This document shows positions 9,126-17,452 of a stretch of DNA of 64,000 nt, piece by piece (position 1 is the stretch's first letter; each line of letters starts with the position of its first letter). The notes under the pieces are model-generated. The model did no database searches and was not told the origin of the DNA. It saw only the letters and a list, made by a program, of their open reading frames with translations. Source of the DNA: Brachybacterium paraconglomeratum (lineage in GTDB: Bacteria > Actinomycetota > Actinomycetes > Actinomycetales > Dermabacteraceae); assembly GCF_003994255.1 (NCBI RefSeq), contig NZ_ML133855.1, positions 186,001 to 250,000 of the forward strand. Direction: 5' to 3'. The position numbers and the translations under genes are program-made.

Positions 9126-9151
9126 CGGGTCGCCGTCGACTCCCTTGTTGC

Positions 9152-9167
9152 ATAAGGGTTGACTTAT
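9152..9167. promoter_or_regulatory. Candidate ArsR-type operator
   Basis: ATAAG, six bases, CTTAT: an AT-rich dyad directly in front of the ArsR-family gene. ArsR/SmtB regulators commonly bind such short AT-rich inverted repeats over their own promoter, so autorepression is plausible. No binding evidence is available. Confidence 0.4.
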
Positions 9168-9194
9168 ATGACTGTGCGCGTGGAGCATGGGCGC

Positions 9195-9656
9195 ATGCAC
9201 GCGCTCGACGTCCTCGGCGACCCGGTGCGGCGACGGATCCTCGAGCTCCTCGCCGACGACGGGGAGCTCGGCGCGGGCGAGATCGGCGAGATCGTGCAGC
9301 AGGAATTCGGGATCAGCCAGCCGGCCGTCTCTCAGCACCTGCGCGTCCTGCGCGAACACGGCTTCGCCACCGTCCGCCCCGAGGGCCGTCGGCGCCTCTA
9401 CGCCCTCGACCCCCGCGGCCCGCGCGAGGCGAGGGAGTGGCTGACGCCCTTCGAGCGGTTCTGGCTGCCGAAGCTCGACGCTCTCGGCACCGAGCTCGCC
9501 CGCGGCAAGCGTTCGCGCCGCCTCGCCGCCGAGCGTGCAGAGAGCTCCGGCCACGCCGCCGGCCCCACCGACCCCGCGGTGAACGCGCCGCACACAGACC
9601 CTGCGCCGGGCACCCCGCCCGCCGCGACGACCCCCACCACCGAGAAGGAGACCTGA
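9195..9656 (+). CDS. ArsR-family winged-helix regulator
   Basis: Small repressor-type regulator of about 153 aa. The first 90 residues form the winged helix (HALDVLGDPVRRRILELLA, then recognition helix SQPAVSQHLRVLREHGFA). The tail is low-complexity Ala/Pro/Thr. It lacks the ELCVCD metal-binding motif, so metal sensing is unlikely. It belongs to the ArsR type that pairs with SRPBCC/AHSA1 proteins, and the next gene, one base away, is exactly that. The ATG at 9195 has GTGGAG at a good spacing. ATG 9168 and TTG 9159 are in-frame alternatives. Confidence 0.85.
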   Translation: MHALDVLGDPVRRRILELLADDGELGAGEIGEIVQQEFGISQPAVSQHLRVLREHGFATVRPEGRRRLYALDPRGPREAREWLTPFERFWLPKLDALGTELARGKRSRRLAAERAESSGHAAGPTDPAVNAPHTDPAPGTPPAATTPTTEKET

Positions 9657-9657
9657 C

Positions 9658-10317
9658 ATGGTCGACGTCCCCGCCCAGCTGCAGTCCGTCACCCGCGCCT
9701 ATCGCACCGAGGAGCGCGACGGCGAGCAGATGCACGTCCAGTCCCTCGAGCAGACCTACCCCGCCGCGCTCGCCGACGTGTGGGAGGCCGTCACCTCGGC
9801 CGAGCGCATCCAGCGCTGGTTCCTGCCGGTCAGCGGTGACCTCCGTCTCGGCGGCCGCTACCAGTTCGAGGGCAACGCTGGCGGCGAGATCACCGCCTGC
9901 GAGCCGCCGTCGGCCGGCGCCGCCGAGTTCTCCGCGACCTGGGAGGCCATGGGCTCCGTGTCATGGCTGACCGTGCGCCTGGCCGAGGTCGGGGGTGAGC
10001 GCACCAGCTTCGAGCTCGAGCACACCAGCCGCGTCGCCGACGTCCCCGCCGAGATGTGGGAGACCTTTGGCCCCGGCGCGACCGGGGTGGGCTGGGACGG
10101 CGGCCTGCTGGGTCTCTCGCTCCACCTCGGCGGCGTGGAGGGCTCGCTCTCCCCGGCCGAGGCGGAGGCCTGGGCCGGCACCGACGAGGGCCGCTCCTTC
10201 TACCGCGGCGCCGCCGACGGCTGGGCCGTCGCGCACGCGGCGTCCGGCGAGGACCCTGCCGTCGCCCAGCAGCGGGCCGACGCGACCTACGGCTTCTACA
10301 CCGGCACCGAGGCCTGA
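9658..10317 (+). CDS. SRPBCC / AHSA1-like protein
   Basis: Protein of 219 aa with the START-like SRPBCC fold related to the activator of Hsp90 ATPase homologue 1. Typical features are the opening EQTYPAALADVWEAVTSAER, the turn IQRWFLPV and the LGGRYQFEGN strand pair. SRPBCC proteins bind hydrophobic ligands in a deep pocket. The ligand here is unknown. It starts one base after the stop of the ArsR gene, so the two are co-transcribed and probably form a ligand-responsive pair. GGAG precedes the ATG. Confidence 0.85.
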   Translation: MVDVPAQLQSVTRAYRTEERDGEQMHVQSLEQTYPAALADVWEAVTSAERIQRWFLPVSGDLRLGGRYQFEGNAGGEITACEPPSAGAAEFSATWEAMGSVSWLTVRLAEVGGERTSFELEHTSRVADVPAEMWETFGPGATGVGWDGGLLGLSLHLGGVEGSLSPAEAEAWAGTDEGRSFYRGAADGWAVAHAASGEDPAVAQQRADATYGFYTGTEA

Positions 10318-10335
10318 TCCCCGCAGCCCTTTTCA

Positions 10336-10377
10336 GACCGCCCGGGCGATCACCACGAACTCCCTGCCCGGGCGGTC
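10336..10377. terminator. Bidirectional terminator between convergent genes
   Basis: GACCGCCCGGGC pairs perfectly with GCCCGGGCGGTC across an 18-base loop, between the ends of the SRPBCC gene and the convergent membrane-protein gene. A CCCTTTTC stretch lies upstream, so on the minus strand the hairpin is followed by an A/G-rich run; the stem itself is the main evidence. Confidence 0.75.
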
Positions 10378-10393
10378 CGGCGCTCCGCCGCGC

Positions 10394-11089
10394 TCACACG
10401 AACGAGGTCCAGGTGGTCTCGGCGTCGATCAGCCAGTGGTTGCGCAGTGTCAGGGCGCGCTCGACCGCGGCCAGCACACCGGCGACCGTGACCGTGACGT
10501 TCAGCCAGGCGGGAAGCTGGATCGGCGAGGTGAAGGCGCCGACCCGTTCGGCCACCGGCGGGATGCTCGTGATCAGCTCCGCGGCCTGCGGCAGCATCAG
10601 CACCACCCCGATCAGCAGCACCACGATCGCGAGCGCGCCGAGCAGCCGGCTCGCCCCGGGGTGGCGTCGGCCGAAGCGGGCGCGCAGGCCCTCGAGGGAG
10701 CGGGGGTGCGGGCGCAGGGTCGTGGCCGGGCCGTCGTCGGAGGGGACGAGGTGCATCCGGGAGAGGCCGTAGCTGCCGATCGCGACCTCGACCGTCCCTC
10801 CCGGCACCTCGAAGGCGACCGGCGAGTTCGCGATGTGGAGCTGTCGGCCGTCGCGGTAGAAGGCGATCGGCGCGTGCCGGACGCCCTCGGCGATCCTCCC
10901 GCCCTCGAGCTCGGTGGCCAGATAGCGCACGTCCACGATGTACGACGCCTCGCGACCTGCCCCGTGGTCGGGGTCCAGGGCGAACTGGGTGCGGGTGAGC
11001 GTCTGCCACCAGCGCAGGTCCTTCAGTGCGCTGCCGTCGCCGGGCTTTGCTCGGCCGAGCTTTCGCTGTCGGCGCAGTCGCTGGAACAT
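10394..11089 (-). CDS. Uncharacterised membrane protein
   Basis: 231 aa, no family I can name. The N-terminal two-thirds is hydrophilic (SYIVDVRYLATELEGGRIAEG, then predicted beta strands such as FYRDGRQLHIANSP). The C-terminal third has two hydrophobic segments (LLGALAIVVLLIGVVLML and WLNVTVTVAGVLAAVERAL). It therefore looks like a soluble domain tethered by a C-terminal hairpin of membrane helices. The ATG at 11087-11089 is preceded on the minus strand by GGGAGGACC. It lies downstream of the flavoprotein gene on the same strand with about 155 bases between, so co-transcription is possible but not shown. Confidence 0.7.
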   Translation of the reverse strand: MFQRLRRQRKLGRAKPGDGSALKDLRWWQTLTRTQFALDPDHGAGREASYIVDVRYLATELEGGRIAEGVRHAPIAFYRDGRQLHIANSPVAFEVPGGTVEVAIGSYGLSRMHLVPSDDGPATTLRPHPRSLEGLRARFGRRHPGASRLLGALAIVVLLIGVVLMLPQAAELITSIPPVAERVGAFTSPIQLPAWLNVTVTVAGVLAAVERALTLRNHWLIDAETTWTSFV

Positions 11090-11244
11090 GGTCCTCCCGG
11101 GGCAGGCGGCGCATGGCCGTGGGGCGTCGAACGCCTCCATCCCATCGGATGCGGAGGAGCGACGCCAGTGCGATCTGTCATCTCCTCCGAAGGGAGGAGC
11201 TGCGCCGGCGGGGGAGGAGCGGCGGGGAAGGGAGAGGGGTCGGC

Positions 11245-12696
11245 TCAGCCGGCCCGGAGCGCCCGCGGCAGCTCCTCCAGCAGTCGCAGCCACAGCTCCG
11301 AGGCGGCCGGGTAGCTCGGCACCGCATGGCGCAGCGCGTGCACCCGCACCGTGCCGACGATCGCGATCGTCGCGGCGTGCAGCAGCTCGGAGGCCTCGGG
11401 GCCGACGAACGTGGCGCCCACGAGGGTGCGGGTGCCGAGGTCGACGACGATCTGCGCGGTGCCGGTGACGTCGTCGCGGAGCAGCGCGGAGCCGGCCGCC
11501 CCGCTGAAGGGCACCTGCGCGGTGACCACCCGGTGTCCGGCCTCGCGGGCGTCCGCCTCGGTGAGGCCGACGGCCGCGACCTGCGGATCCGTGAACACGA
11601 CCTGCGGCACCGGCACCTGGTCGGGCACCGGCTCCGTCGCCTCCCCGGTCGCGGCGGCGAGGATCCGCTGCCCGATCACGCGGGCGCGGTACTTCCCCCA
11701 GTGGGTCAGCGGCGCCTCCCCGCTCGCATCGCCCACCGCGTGCAGCCAGTCCGGCAGCGCCCCGCCGCCGGTGACGTCCTCGGGGGAGAGGCCGACGGTC
11801 TCGAGGCCCACGTCGTCCAGTCGCGGCCGGCGCCCGGTCGCGACGAGCACCTCGTCGGCCTCGAGGGTGTCGCGACGGTCGTCGGACTCGACCTCGAGCC
11901 GCACCCGACCGCCGTGGAGCCGTCCCAGCCCCGTCTCCCGGGCGCCCTCGCGCTCCCCGCCGACGACCGAGGCGCCGAGCCGCACGTCGACGCCGAGGCC
12001 CCGCAGCGCCTCGAGCACGTGCTCGCCGGCGAAGGGCTCCAGCCCTCGCAGCAGCGCGTCCCCGCGCACCAGCATCGTCACCCGGGTGCCGAGCGCGGCC
12101 ATCCAGGTCGCGGCCTCGACCGCGACCACGCCGCCGCCGACGATCACCAGCTCGTCCGGCACCTCCACCACGCCCGTCGCATCGCGCGAGGTCCACGGCG
12201 CGAGCTCCCGCAGCTCCGCAGGGATCACGGGCACCGACCCGGTCGCGAGGACGACGGCGCGCTCGGCGCGCAGCCGCTGCGGGCCGCGCCCGTCGGCCCC
12301 GACGACCTCGACCTCGCGCTCGCCGACGAGCCGACCGTGCCCGCGCACCACCTGCAGCCCCGCCCCCTCGGCCCAGTCGACCTGGCCGGCGTCGGAGTAG
12401 TGGGAGACCCAGGTATCGCGCCGGGCCAGCAGCGCCTCGGCGTCGACCTCGGGCGTGGTGATCCCGGGCAGGTTCGCGGCGGCGTCCGCGACGGCGAGGG
12501 GGCGCAGCAGTGCCTTCGAGGGCATGCAGGCGTAGTAGGAGCACTCGCCGCCCAGCAGCTCGCCCTCGACGATCGCTGCAGTGAGGTCGGTGCCCTCGGT
12601 CGCGTACTGGGCGACGTTCTCGCCGACCGCCCCGCCGCCGAGCACGATCACGTCGAAGGAGGTCGCAGCATCGGGGGAGGGAGCATCAGCAGCCAT
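11245..12696 (-). CDS. Pyridine nucleotide-disulfide oxidoreductase (class I)
   Basis: 483-aa FAD enzyme of the dihydrolipoamide dehydrogenase/mycothione reductase/mercuric reductase group. FAD fold FDVIVLGGGAVGEN is at about residues 14-27. The redox-active pair lies in GGECSYYACMPSKALL, with the two cysteines four residues apart as in the family. The NAD(P) fold follows at about 175-205 (IVGGGVVAVEAA). The second FAD contact is at LHAVGDASGEAPLT. The C-terminal dimer domain has HAVPSYPAASELW, the place of the catalytic His-Glu motif in a divergent form. The substrate is not clear: no lipoyl-enzyme genes are nearby, and the residues around the cysteines differ from classical Lpd. Confidence 0.85.
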   Translation of the reverse strand: MAADAPSPDAATSFDVIVLGGGAVGENVAQYATEGTDLTAAIVEGELLGGECSYYACMPSKALLRPLAVADAAANLPGITTPEVDAEALLARRDTWVSHYSDAGQVDWAEGAGLQVVRGHGRLVGEREVEVVGADGRGPQRLRAERAVVLATGSVPVIPAELRELAPWTSRDATGVVEVPDELVIVGGGVVAVEAATWMAALGTRVTMLVRGDALLRGLEPFAGEHVLEALRGLGVDVRLGASVVGGEREGARETGLGRLHGGRVRLEVESDDRRDTLEADEVLVATGRRPRLDDVGLETVGLSPEDVTGGGALPDWLHAVGDASGEAPLTHWGKYRARVIGQRILAAATGEATEPVPDQVPVPQVVFTDPQVAAVGLTEADAREAGHRVVTAQVPFSGAAGSALLRDDVTGTAQIVVDLGTRTLVGATFVGPEASELLHAATIAIVGTVRVHALRHAVPSYPAASELWLRLLEELPRALRAG

Positions 12697-12738
12697 GGTC
12701 CGACGCTACGCCCGGGCCCGGGCGTTGTCACGGCCTCG

Positions 12739-13407
12739 TCAGGGGCGGGGGCGGGTGCCCATCCCCTCGAGCACCTCGCGCACCGCCGCGGCGGGGTCGG
12801 GCGCCTCCATCACCGCACGCACCAGCGCGAGCCCGGCGACGCCCGTGCGGGACAGCGCCGGGGCGTCGGCCGGGGTGACGTCCCCGATCGCGACGATCGG
12901 CAGCATCGTCGCCCGCACCAGCGCCGGATAGCCGTCCACGCCCAGCGGCTCCCGGCCGGAGTCCTTCGTGGGGGTGCGGCGGAACGGCCCGGCGCCGAGG
13001 TAGTCGAGGTCGAAGGCGACGCCGGCCGAGTCGCGGACCAGGTCGAGCGTGCCCGTGGTCAGCCCGATGACCGCGTCGTGGCCGAGCAGGGCGCGGGCGT
13101 CGGGGACGGGCAGGTCGTCCTGGCCGAGGTGGACCCCGTGCACGTGCGCCCCGCGGGCCCGGGCCGCCGCGGCGACGTCGGCCCGGTCATCGACCAGCAC
13201 CCTCGTCGTGGGGTTCGCCGTGCGGACGGCCTCGGCGACGGCGAGGACGAGCTCGAGCAGCTCCCGCGTGCTCGCCTCCTTCGCCCGCACCTGCACGACC
13301 CCGGCCCCGGCCGCCGCGGCCTCGGCGGCGACCTCGACGGTGCGCGGGCCCGTGCCGGAGGTGACGAGATAGCAGCGCAGGTCCAGCGGAGAGGAGGGGG
13401 CGGTCAT
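12739..13407 (-). CDS. thiE: Thiamine-phosphate synthase
   Basis: 222-aa TIM-barrel enzyme joining HMP diphosphate and thiazole phosphate to thiamine phosphate in the cytoplasm. Recognisable are the phosphate-binding VQVRAKEAS, RVLVDDRADVA with the Mg-binding aspartate, GVHLGQDDLP, and LGAGPFRRTPTKD, where the pyrophosphate sits. Its ATG overlaps the stop of thiM by 4 bases (ATGA). It is the last gene of the riboswitch-led thiamine operon. Confidence 0.93.
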   Translation of the reverse strand: MTAPSSPLDLRCYLVTSGTGPRTVEVAAEAAAAGAGVVQVRAKEASTRELLELVLAVAEAVRTANPTTRVLVDDRADVAAAARARGAHVHGVHLGQDDLPVPDARALLGHDAVIGLTTGTLDLVRDSAGVAFDLDYLGAGPFRRTPTKDSGREPLGVDGYPALVRATMLPIVAIGDVTPADAPALSRTGVAGLALVRAVMEAPDPAAAVREVLEGMGTRPRP

Positions 13408-14189
13408 GGGCGTCGTCCGATCTCGTCGAGGGCGTCGAGCAGGTGCATGCGGAAGCTGCCAGGTCCGGTCGCGCGCGACGCGGCGCGCTCCCCGGCCAGA
13501 GCCATCCAGGTGGTCGCGGCGAGCGCGGCCTCGAAGGGATCCTCCCAGACGGCGGTGCAGGCGGCGGTCAGCGCCCCCAGCAGGCAGCCCGTCCCGGTCA
13601 CGCGCGGCAGCAGCGCGGAGCCGCGGGCTAGGCGGGCCTCGCGGCTCGCATCCAGCACCAGGTCCACCGCGTCGGAGACGGCGACGGCCCCGCCGGTGAG
13701 GCGGGCGACCTCGGCCGCGGCGCCGGCGGCGGACTCCGCGGCGGCGGTCGAGTCCGCGCCCCGCCCGCCTCCCGCCTCGCCCACCAGGGCGAGGATCTCC
13801 GAGGCGTTGCCCCGCACCGCCGTCGGCCGCTGTTCGATCAGCCGCCGCGCGAGCGGGGTGCGGACCGGGGCGATCCCGATCGCCGTCGGGTCCAGCACCC
13901 AGGGCCGCTGCTGCTCCCGCGCGACCGCGACGGTGGCGGGGATGCCGTCCATCGCGTCGGTCGAGAGGGTGCCGAGGTTGATCAGCAGTGCGTCCGCGAC
14001 GGTCGTGACGACGGGCGCCTCGACGACGGTCTCGGTCATCATCGGGCGCGCCCCGGCGGCGAGCAGCCCGTCGGCCACCAGCTGCATCGACACGGTCGCG
14101 GTGAGGCAGTGGACCAGCGGCGCCGCCTCCCGCACCGCCGCCAGGACGGGCAGGGCGCGGGCGAGATCGGGGTCGTCGGCGGGGCTCAT
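13404..14189 (-). CDS. thiM: Hydroxyethylthiazole kinase
   Basis: 261 aa. It phosphorylates the salvaged thiazole alcohol, supplying one substrate of ThiE. The ribokinase-like fold shows PLVHCLTATVSMQLVADGLLAAGA at the substrate site, VLDPTAIG, VRGNASEI and the C-terminal anion hole GTGCLLGAL. The usual ...NxVxxN... sequence reads LTATVSM here, a departure worth checking for activity. It starts at the ATG whose bases overlap the MFS gene's stop and itself overlaps thiE. An Ala-rich insert at about residues 137-150 is typical of this genome's style. Confidence 0.88.
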   Translation of the reverse strand: MSPADDPDLARALPVLAAVREAAPLVHCLTATVSMQLVADGLLAAGARPMMTETVVEAPVVTTVADALLINLGTLSTDAMDGIPATVAVAREQQRPWVLDPTAIGIAPVRTPLARRLIEQRPTAVRGNASEILALVGEAGGGRGADSTAAAESAAGAAAEVARLTGGAVAVSDAVDLVLDASREARLARGSALLPRVTGTGCLLGALTAACTAVWEDPFEAALAATTWMALAGERAASRATGPGSFRMHLLDALDEIGRRP

Positions 14190-15529
14190 CGCGTGCTCCG
14201 CTCGGCGACCGCGTCGAGGTCCGCGTCGATCTCGCGCGGGGAGAGCCGCGGGCCGAGCAGCGCCCCGACCACCACGAGCAGCCCGCCGAGCGCGACCATC
14301 CCCATCACCGTCGTGTGCCGGCCGAGCAGCGGCTCGAGCGCCGGCACGTAGAACGGGTACAGCGCCGGCAGCACGAGGGAGAGGCTGTAGGCGGAGCCGT
14401 AGCCGGTCGAGCGGATCGCGGTGGGGAACCGCTCGGAGAGATAGGCGGCGATCGGACCGTAGGCGGAGACCGTCGCGACCTGCAGCAGCGCGGCGAGCAG
14501 CGCCGCCACGGCGAGGGTCGGCGCGGTGACCGCCGCCCACCACAGCACCGGGCCGAGGATCCCCGCGACGGCGCCCCACACCACGAGCAGGCGCCGCCTC
14601 CCGACGAGGCTCGAGAGGTGCCCCGCGAGCGCCATCACGAGCGCCTGCGCGATCGAGGCCGCGCCCATCACCAGCGGCACCGCCTCCGGGGCGATCGGCG
14701 AGTCGGTGGACAGCCGCGCCGTCAGCAGCAGCACGGTCGAGTCGGTGAGCAGCCACAGCCCCGTCATCAGCACGAACGCCGCCCAGAACGCGGACGCCCA
14801 GCGTCCCGTGAGCAGGCTGCGCAGGCCCGGTCGCGGGGCCGACGGGGCGGCCGACGCCGGTGCTCGCCGGGCCTGCGGCGCATCGACCACGTGCCGCCGG
14901 TAGTAGAGCATCATCCCGATCGACAGCGCCGCGCCCGCGACGAACAGCGCCCGCCAGCCCCAGGCCGCGTACTGCTCCGGCCCGAGGGCCGCCAGCAGCG
15001 CCGCGACGGCGAAGGCGATCGTGGCCTGCGCCCACGGCGCCATCGAGAGGATCAGCCCGCTCATCAGCCCGCGTCGGCGCGGCGTCGACCACTCCATCGC
15101 CAGCGGGATCGCGGCAGAGTACTCGCCGGCCACGAAGATCCCGCCGAGGAAGCGCAGCGCCAGGATCAGCGCGACGGTGCCCGGGCCGAGCACCTGGTGG
15201 GTGGGGACGAGGGCGATCGCGAGCGCGCACGCCGCGGTGCCCGCGATGGCGAGGCGGGTGGTGCGGGTGCGTCCCATGCGGTCCGCGATCCGCCCGAACA
15301 CCACCCCGCCGACGGGCCGACCCAGCAGCATCGCGACGATGATCAGCGCCGCCGCCGATGCGGTCGCCGATGGGCCCGCGATCACGAGCATCGCCGGGGC
15401 CAGCGCCGTGACCGGCAGGAACACGTGGATGTTGTCGATGAAGTTCCCGACCACGCCGGCGCGCAGCGCGGCTCGGCCCTCGGGCGGCAGGGCGCGGGTG
15501 CCGGTCGCGGCGATCGAGGCGGCGGTCAT
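14186..15529 (-). CDS. MFS transporter in thiamine operon
   Basis: 447-aa major facilitator with 12 hydrophobic segments. The loop between helices 2 and 3 reads GRIADRMGRTRTTR, the MFS motif A. An Arg/Pro/Ala-rich cytoplasmic loop near residue 220 separates the two six-helix halves. It is the second gene of the TPP-riboswitch operon, and its start (ATGA) overlaps the thiD-tenA stop. The position suggests import of thiamine or of a pyrimidine or thiazole precursor. The substrate is inferred from context only. It resembles the metabolite:proton symporter group (WW-type loop, GEY motif in FVAGEYSAAIPLAME). Confidence 0.83.
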   Translation of the reverse strand: MTAASIAATGTRALPPEGRAALRAGVVGNFIDNIHVFLPVTALAPAMLVIAGPSATASAAALIIVAMLLGRPVGGVVFGRIADRMGRTRTTRLAIAGTAACALAIALVPTHQVLGPGTVALILALRFLGGIFVAGEYSAAIPLAMEWSTPRRRGLMSGLILSMAPWAQATIAFAVAALLAALGPEQYAAWGWRALFVAGAALSIGMMLYYRRHVVDAPQARRAPASAAPSAPRPGLRSLLTGRWASAFWAAFVLMTGLWLLTDSTVLLLTARLSTDSPIAPEAVPLVMGAASIAQALVMALAGHLSSLVGRRRLLVVWGAVAGILGPVLWWAAVTAPTLAVAALLAALLQVATVSAYGPIAAYLSERFPTAIRSTGYGSAYSLSLVLPALYPFYVPALEPLLGRHTTVMGMVALGGLLVVVGALLGPRLSPREIDADLDAVAERSTR

Positions 15530-17271
15530 CGGGTCGCCCCCGCGAGGGCCGGGCTCGGGGCGACGGCTGAGGGGGCCACGCGCCGTGCCTGCTCGAAGAA
15601 CTCCAGCTCGTGGCGGCAGGCGAGGAGGAAGGCGCGCGCCGCCTCCGCCCGCACGGCGGGATCGGCGGCCCCGAGCTCGCGCTCGACGACGCCGAGCGCC
15701 CCGCGCACCCCCTCCACGAAGGTGGGGTCGCGGTAGGTCAGGAGCCACCCCGCGTAGGGGTGCTCGTCCGGTACCTCGGGCAGGCTCGCCCCGACCTGCG
15801 CGTACAGCCAGAAGCAGGGCAGCGCCGCGGCCGCTCCGACGGCCGTCGGGTCCCCGAGCGCCCGGGCGAGCAGGAAGTCGGTGTATGAACTGGTCACCGG
15901 GCTGACGGCCACCTCCGCCGCGTCAGGACGGGTCGCGAGCCAGCCGCGGTGGAGCTCGAGCTCGGTATCCACGCAGTGCCGGGAGGAGTCCGACCAGAAC
16001 TCCCGCGCGGCAGGGTCCTCCGAGGTCGCGGCGAGGGTCGCGAGGGCGCGGGAGTAGCGCTGCAGGTAGTGAGCGTCCTGCGCGAGATAGAAGGAGAACT
16101 GCCCCTCGGGCAGGCTCCCGTCCACGAGCGCCGCCACGAAGCCGGAGCCCTCGATCGCGCCGGCGAGCGGCGCCCCGGCCGCCCACAGCGCCTCGGTCCA
16201 CGGGCCGACGGGCGGGACCGAGGCGGCAGGACCCGTCGGGCCGTCGGCCGTCGCTCGGGCGGCGAGCTGGGCCGGCTGCTCCCACCGGTCCGGCACCGCG
16301 CCGCCGGCGACCCACGGCGCGGCCGATCCCGCCGCCGCGAGCCGCCGTGCCCGGTGGGCGTGGTCGACGGGGCCGTTCCCGCTCCCGACCTGCAGCTCTG
16401 CGCCGTGCAGGATCGCCTCGTGGAGCCAGTCGGTGACCCAGGCGAGGGCCGTGGCCGGGTCCTCACCGGCGCCGAGCCGGGTCGCGAGCGCCGCCGCGAG
16501 GGAGCAGCCGGTGCCGTGCGTGCTCGTCGTGTCCACCCGCGTCGAGTGCACGGGGTGGCGGGTACCGTCGGTCCCGATCCAGGTGTTGGTGACCTCGCGG
16601 CTGTCGAGGTGCCCGGTCTTCACCACGACCGCGACGCCGGTCGCCTCCGACCAGCGGGCGGCCTGGGCGAGGGCCTCGTCCTCGTCGTGCGCGCGGGGCT
16701 CGCCGGTGAGGACGGCGAGCTCGTCGATGTTCGGGGTGACCACGGTGGCGAGGGAGCAGAAGCGGATCATCGCCTGCTCCGCCTCGGGCTCCAGCAGCCT
16801 GTCGCCGCTGGTCGCGACCATCACCGGGTCGACGACGAGCACCCGCGGCGGGTGCGCGGAGAGCCAGGTCCCGACGGCCTCGATGATCTCGGCGGTGCCG
16901 AGCATGCCGGTCTTGACCGCCTCGAGCTCGACGTCGTCGGAGACCGCGCGGAGCTGCGCGGCGAGGAACTGCGCGGGAGGGACGTGGATGTCGCTCACGC
17001 CGTGGGTGTTCTGTGCGACGACCGCGGTGACCGCCGCCATGCCGAAGCCGCCCGCGGCGGTGATCGACTTGAGGTCCGCCGCGGTGCCGGCGCCGCCCGT
17101 CGGGTCGGTGCCCGCGATCGAGAGCACTCGCGGGGCCGACGGCGCGGGGCGGTCGGATACCGGATGGCACGTTGCGGGATGGCCGGACGCGGGCCGGCGG
17201 GTAGCGGGCCGATCGGGCGCGGCGGCGCGGGGGAGGGCAGCGGGAAAGAGGGTGCAAGGATCCGAGCTCAT
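15526..17271 (-). CDS. thiD: ThiD-TenA fusion: HMP(-P) kinase plus thiaminase II
   Basis: 581-aa bifunctional enzyme. After a Pro/Arg-rich N-terminus (about 45 residues), the ThiD half (about 48-300) has VLSIAGTDPTGGAGTAADLK, AVTAVVAQNTHGV, VKTGMLG, VVDPVMVATSGDRLL and the catalytic GTGCSLAAALA. It phosphorylates hydroxymethylpyrimidine twice. The TenA half (about 350-575) has YLAQDAHYLQRYSRALA, SPVTSSYTDFLL, the cysteine-bearing AALPCFWLYAQVG and HELEFFEQA with the catalytic glutamate. It releases HMP from degraded thiamine. Together they form a pyrimidine salvage branch. The start codon lies only five bases beyond the conserved end of the TPP aptamer. Confidence 0.92.
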   Translation of the reverse strand: MSSDPCTLFPAALPRAAAPDRPATRRPASGHPATCHPVSDRPAPSAPRVLSIAGTDPTGGAGTAADLKSITAAGGFGMAAVTAVVAQNTHGVSDIHVPPAQFLAAQLRAVSDDVELEAVKTGMLGTAEIIEAVGTWLSAHPPRVLVVDPVMVATSGDRLLEPEAEQAMIRFCSLATVVTPNIDELAVLTGEPRAHDEDEALAQAARWSEATGVAVVVKTGHLDSREVTNTWIGTDGTRHPVHSTRVDTTSTHGTGCSLAAALATRLGAGEDPATALAWVTDWLHEAILHGAELQVGSGNGPVDHAHRARRLAAAGSAAPWVAGGAVPDRWEQPAQLAARATADGPTGPAASVPPVGPWTEALWAAGAPLAGAIEGSGFVAALVDGSLPEGQFSFYLAQDAHYLQRYSRALATLAATSEDPAAREFWSDSSRHCVDTELELHRGWLATRPDAAEVAVSPVTSSYTDFLLARALGDPTAVGAAAALPCFWLYAQVGASLPEVPDEHPYAGWLLTYRDPTFVEGVRGALGVVERELGAADPAVRAEAARAFLLACRHELEFFEQARRVAPSAVAPSPALAGATR

Positions 17272-17276
17272 GCGGA

Positions 17277-17349
17277 CATCCCTTCGCTAGTACGAACTAG
17301 ATCAGGTTCCACGGGTGTGATCTCAGCGCCTCGGGCGCACCCCGTGTCC
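17277..17349 (-). ncRNA. TPP riboswitch (THI element)
   Basis: On the minus strand the sequence carries the THI box hallmarks in order: GGGGTGC, a short P3 stem GCCCGAGGC, GCTGAGAT, ACCCGTGGAACCTGATC, and the P4/P5 closure CTAGTTCGTACTAGCGAAGGGA. The terminal AGGGAT ends a few bases before the thiD-tenA ATG and is the only Shine-Dalgarno-like stretch there. Thiamine pyrophosphate binding should therefore close the ribosome site directly, shutting off the operon at translation. Confidence 0.95.
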
Positions 17350-17452
17350 AGCAGCCGAGTGTAGGCCAGGCGGCGGCGGAGGGGCCGGGATGTCCGGGGT
17401 CGATGCCCCTCTACCGCAGGGGTCCGACAGACGAGGCGGCCCCTCGGAAATC

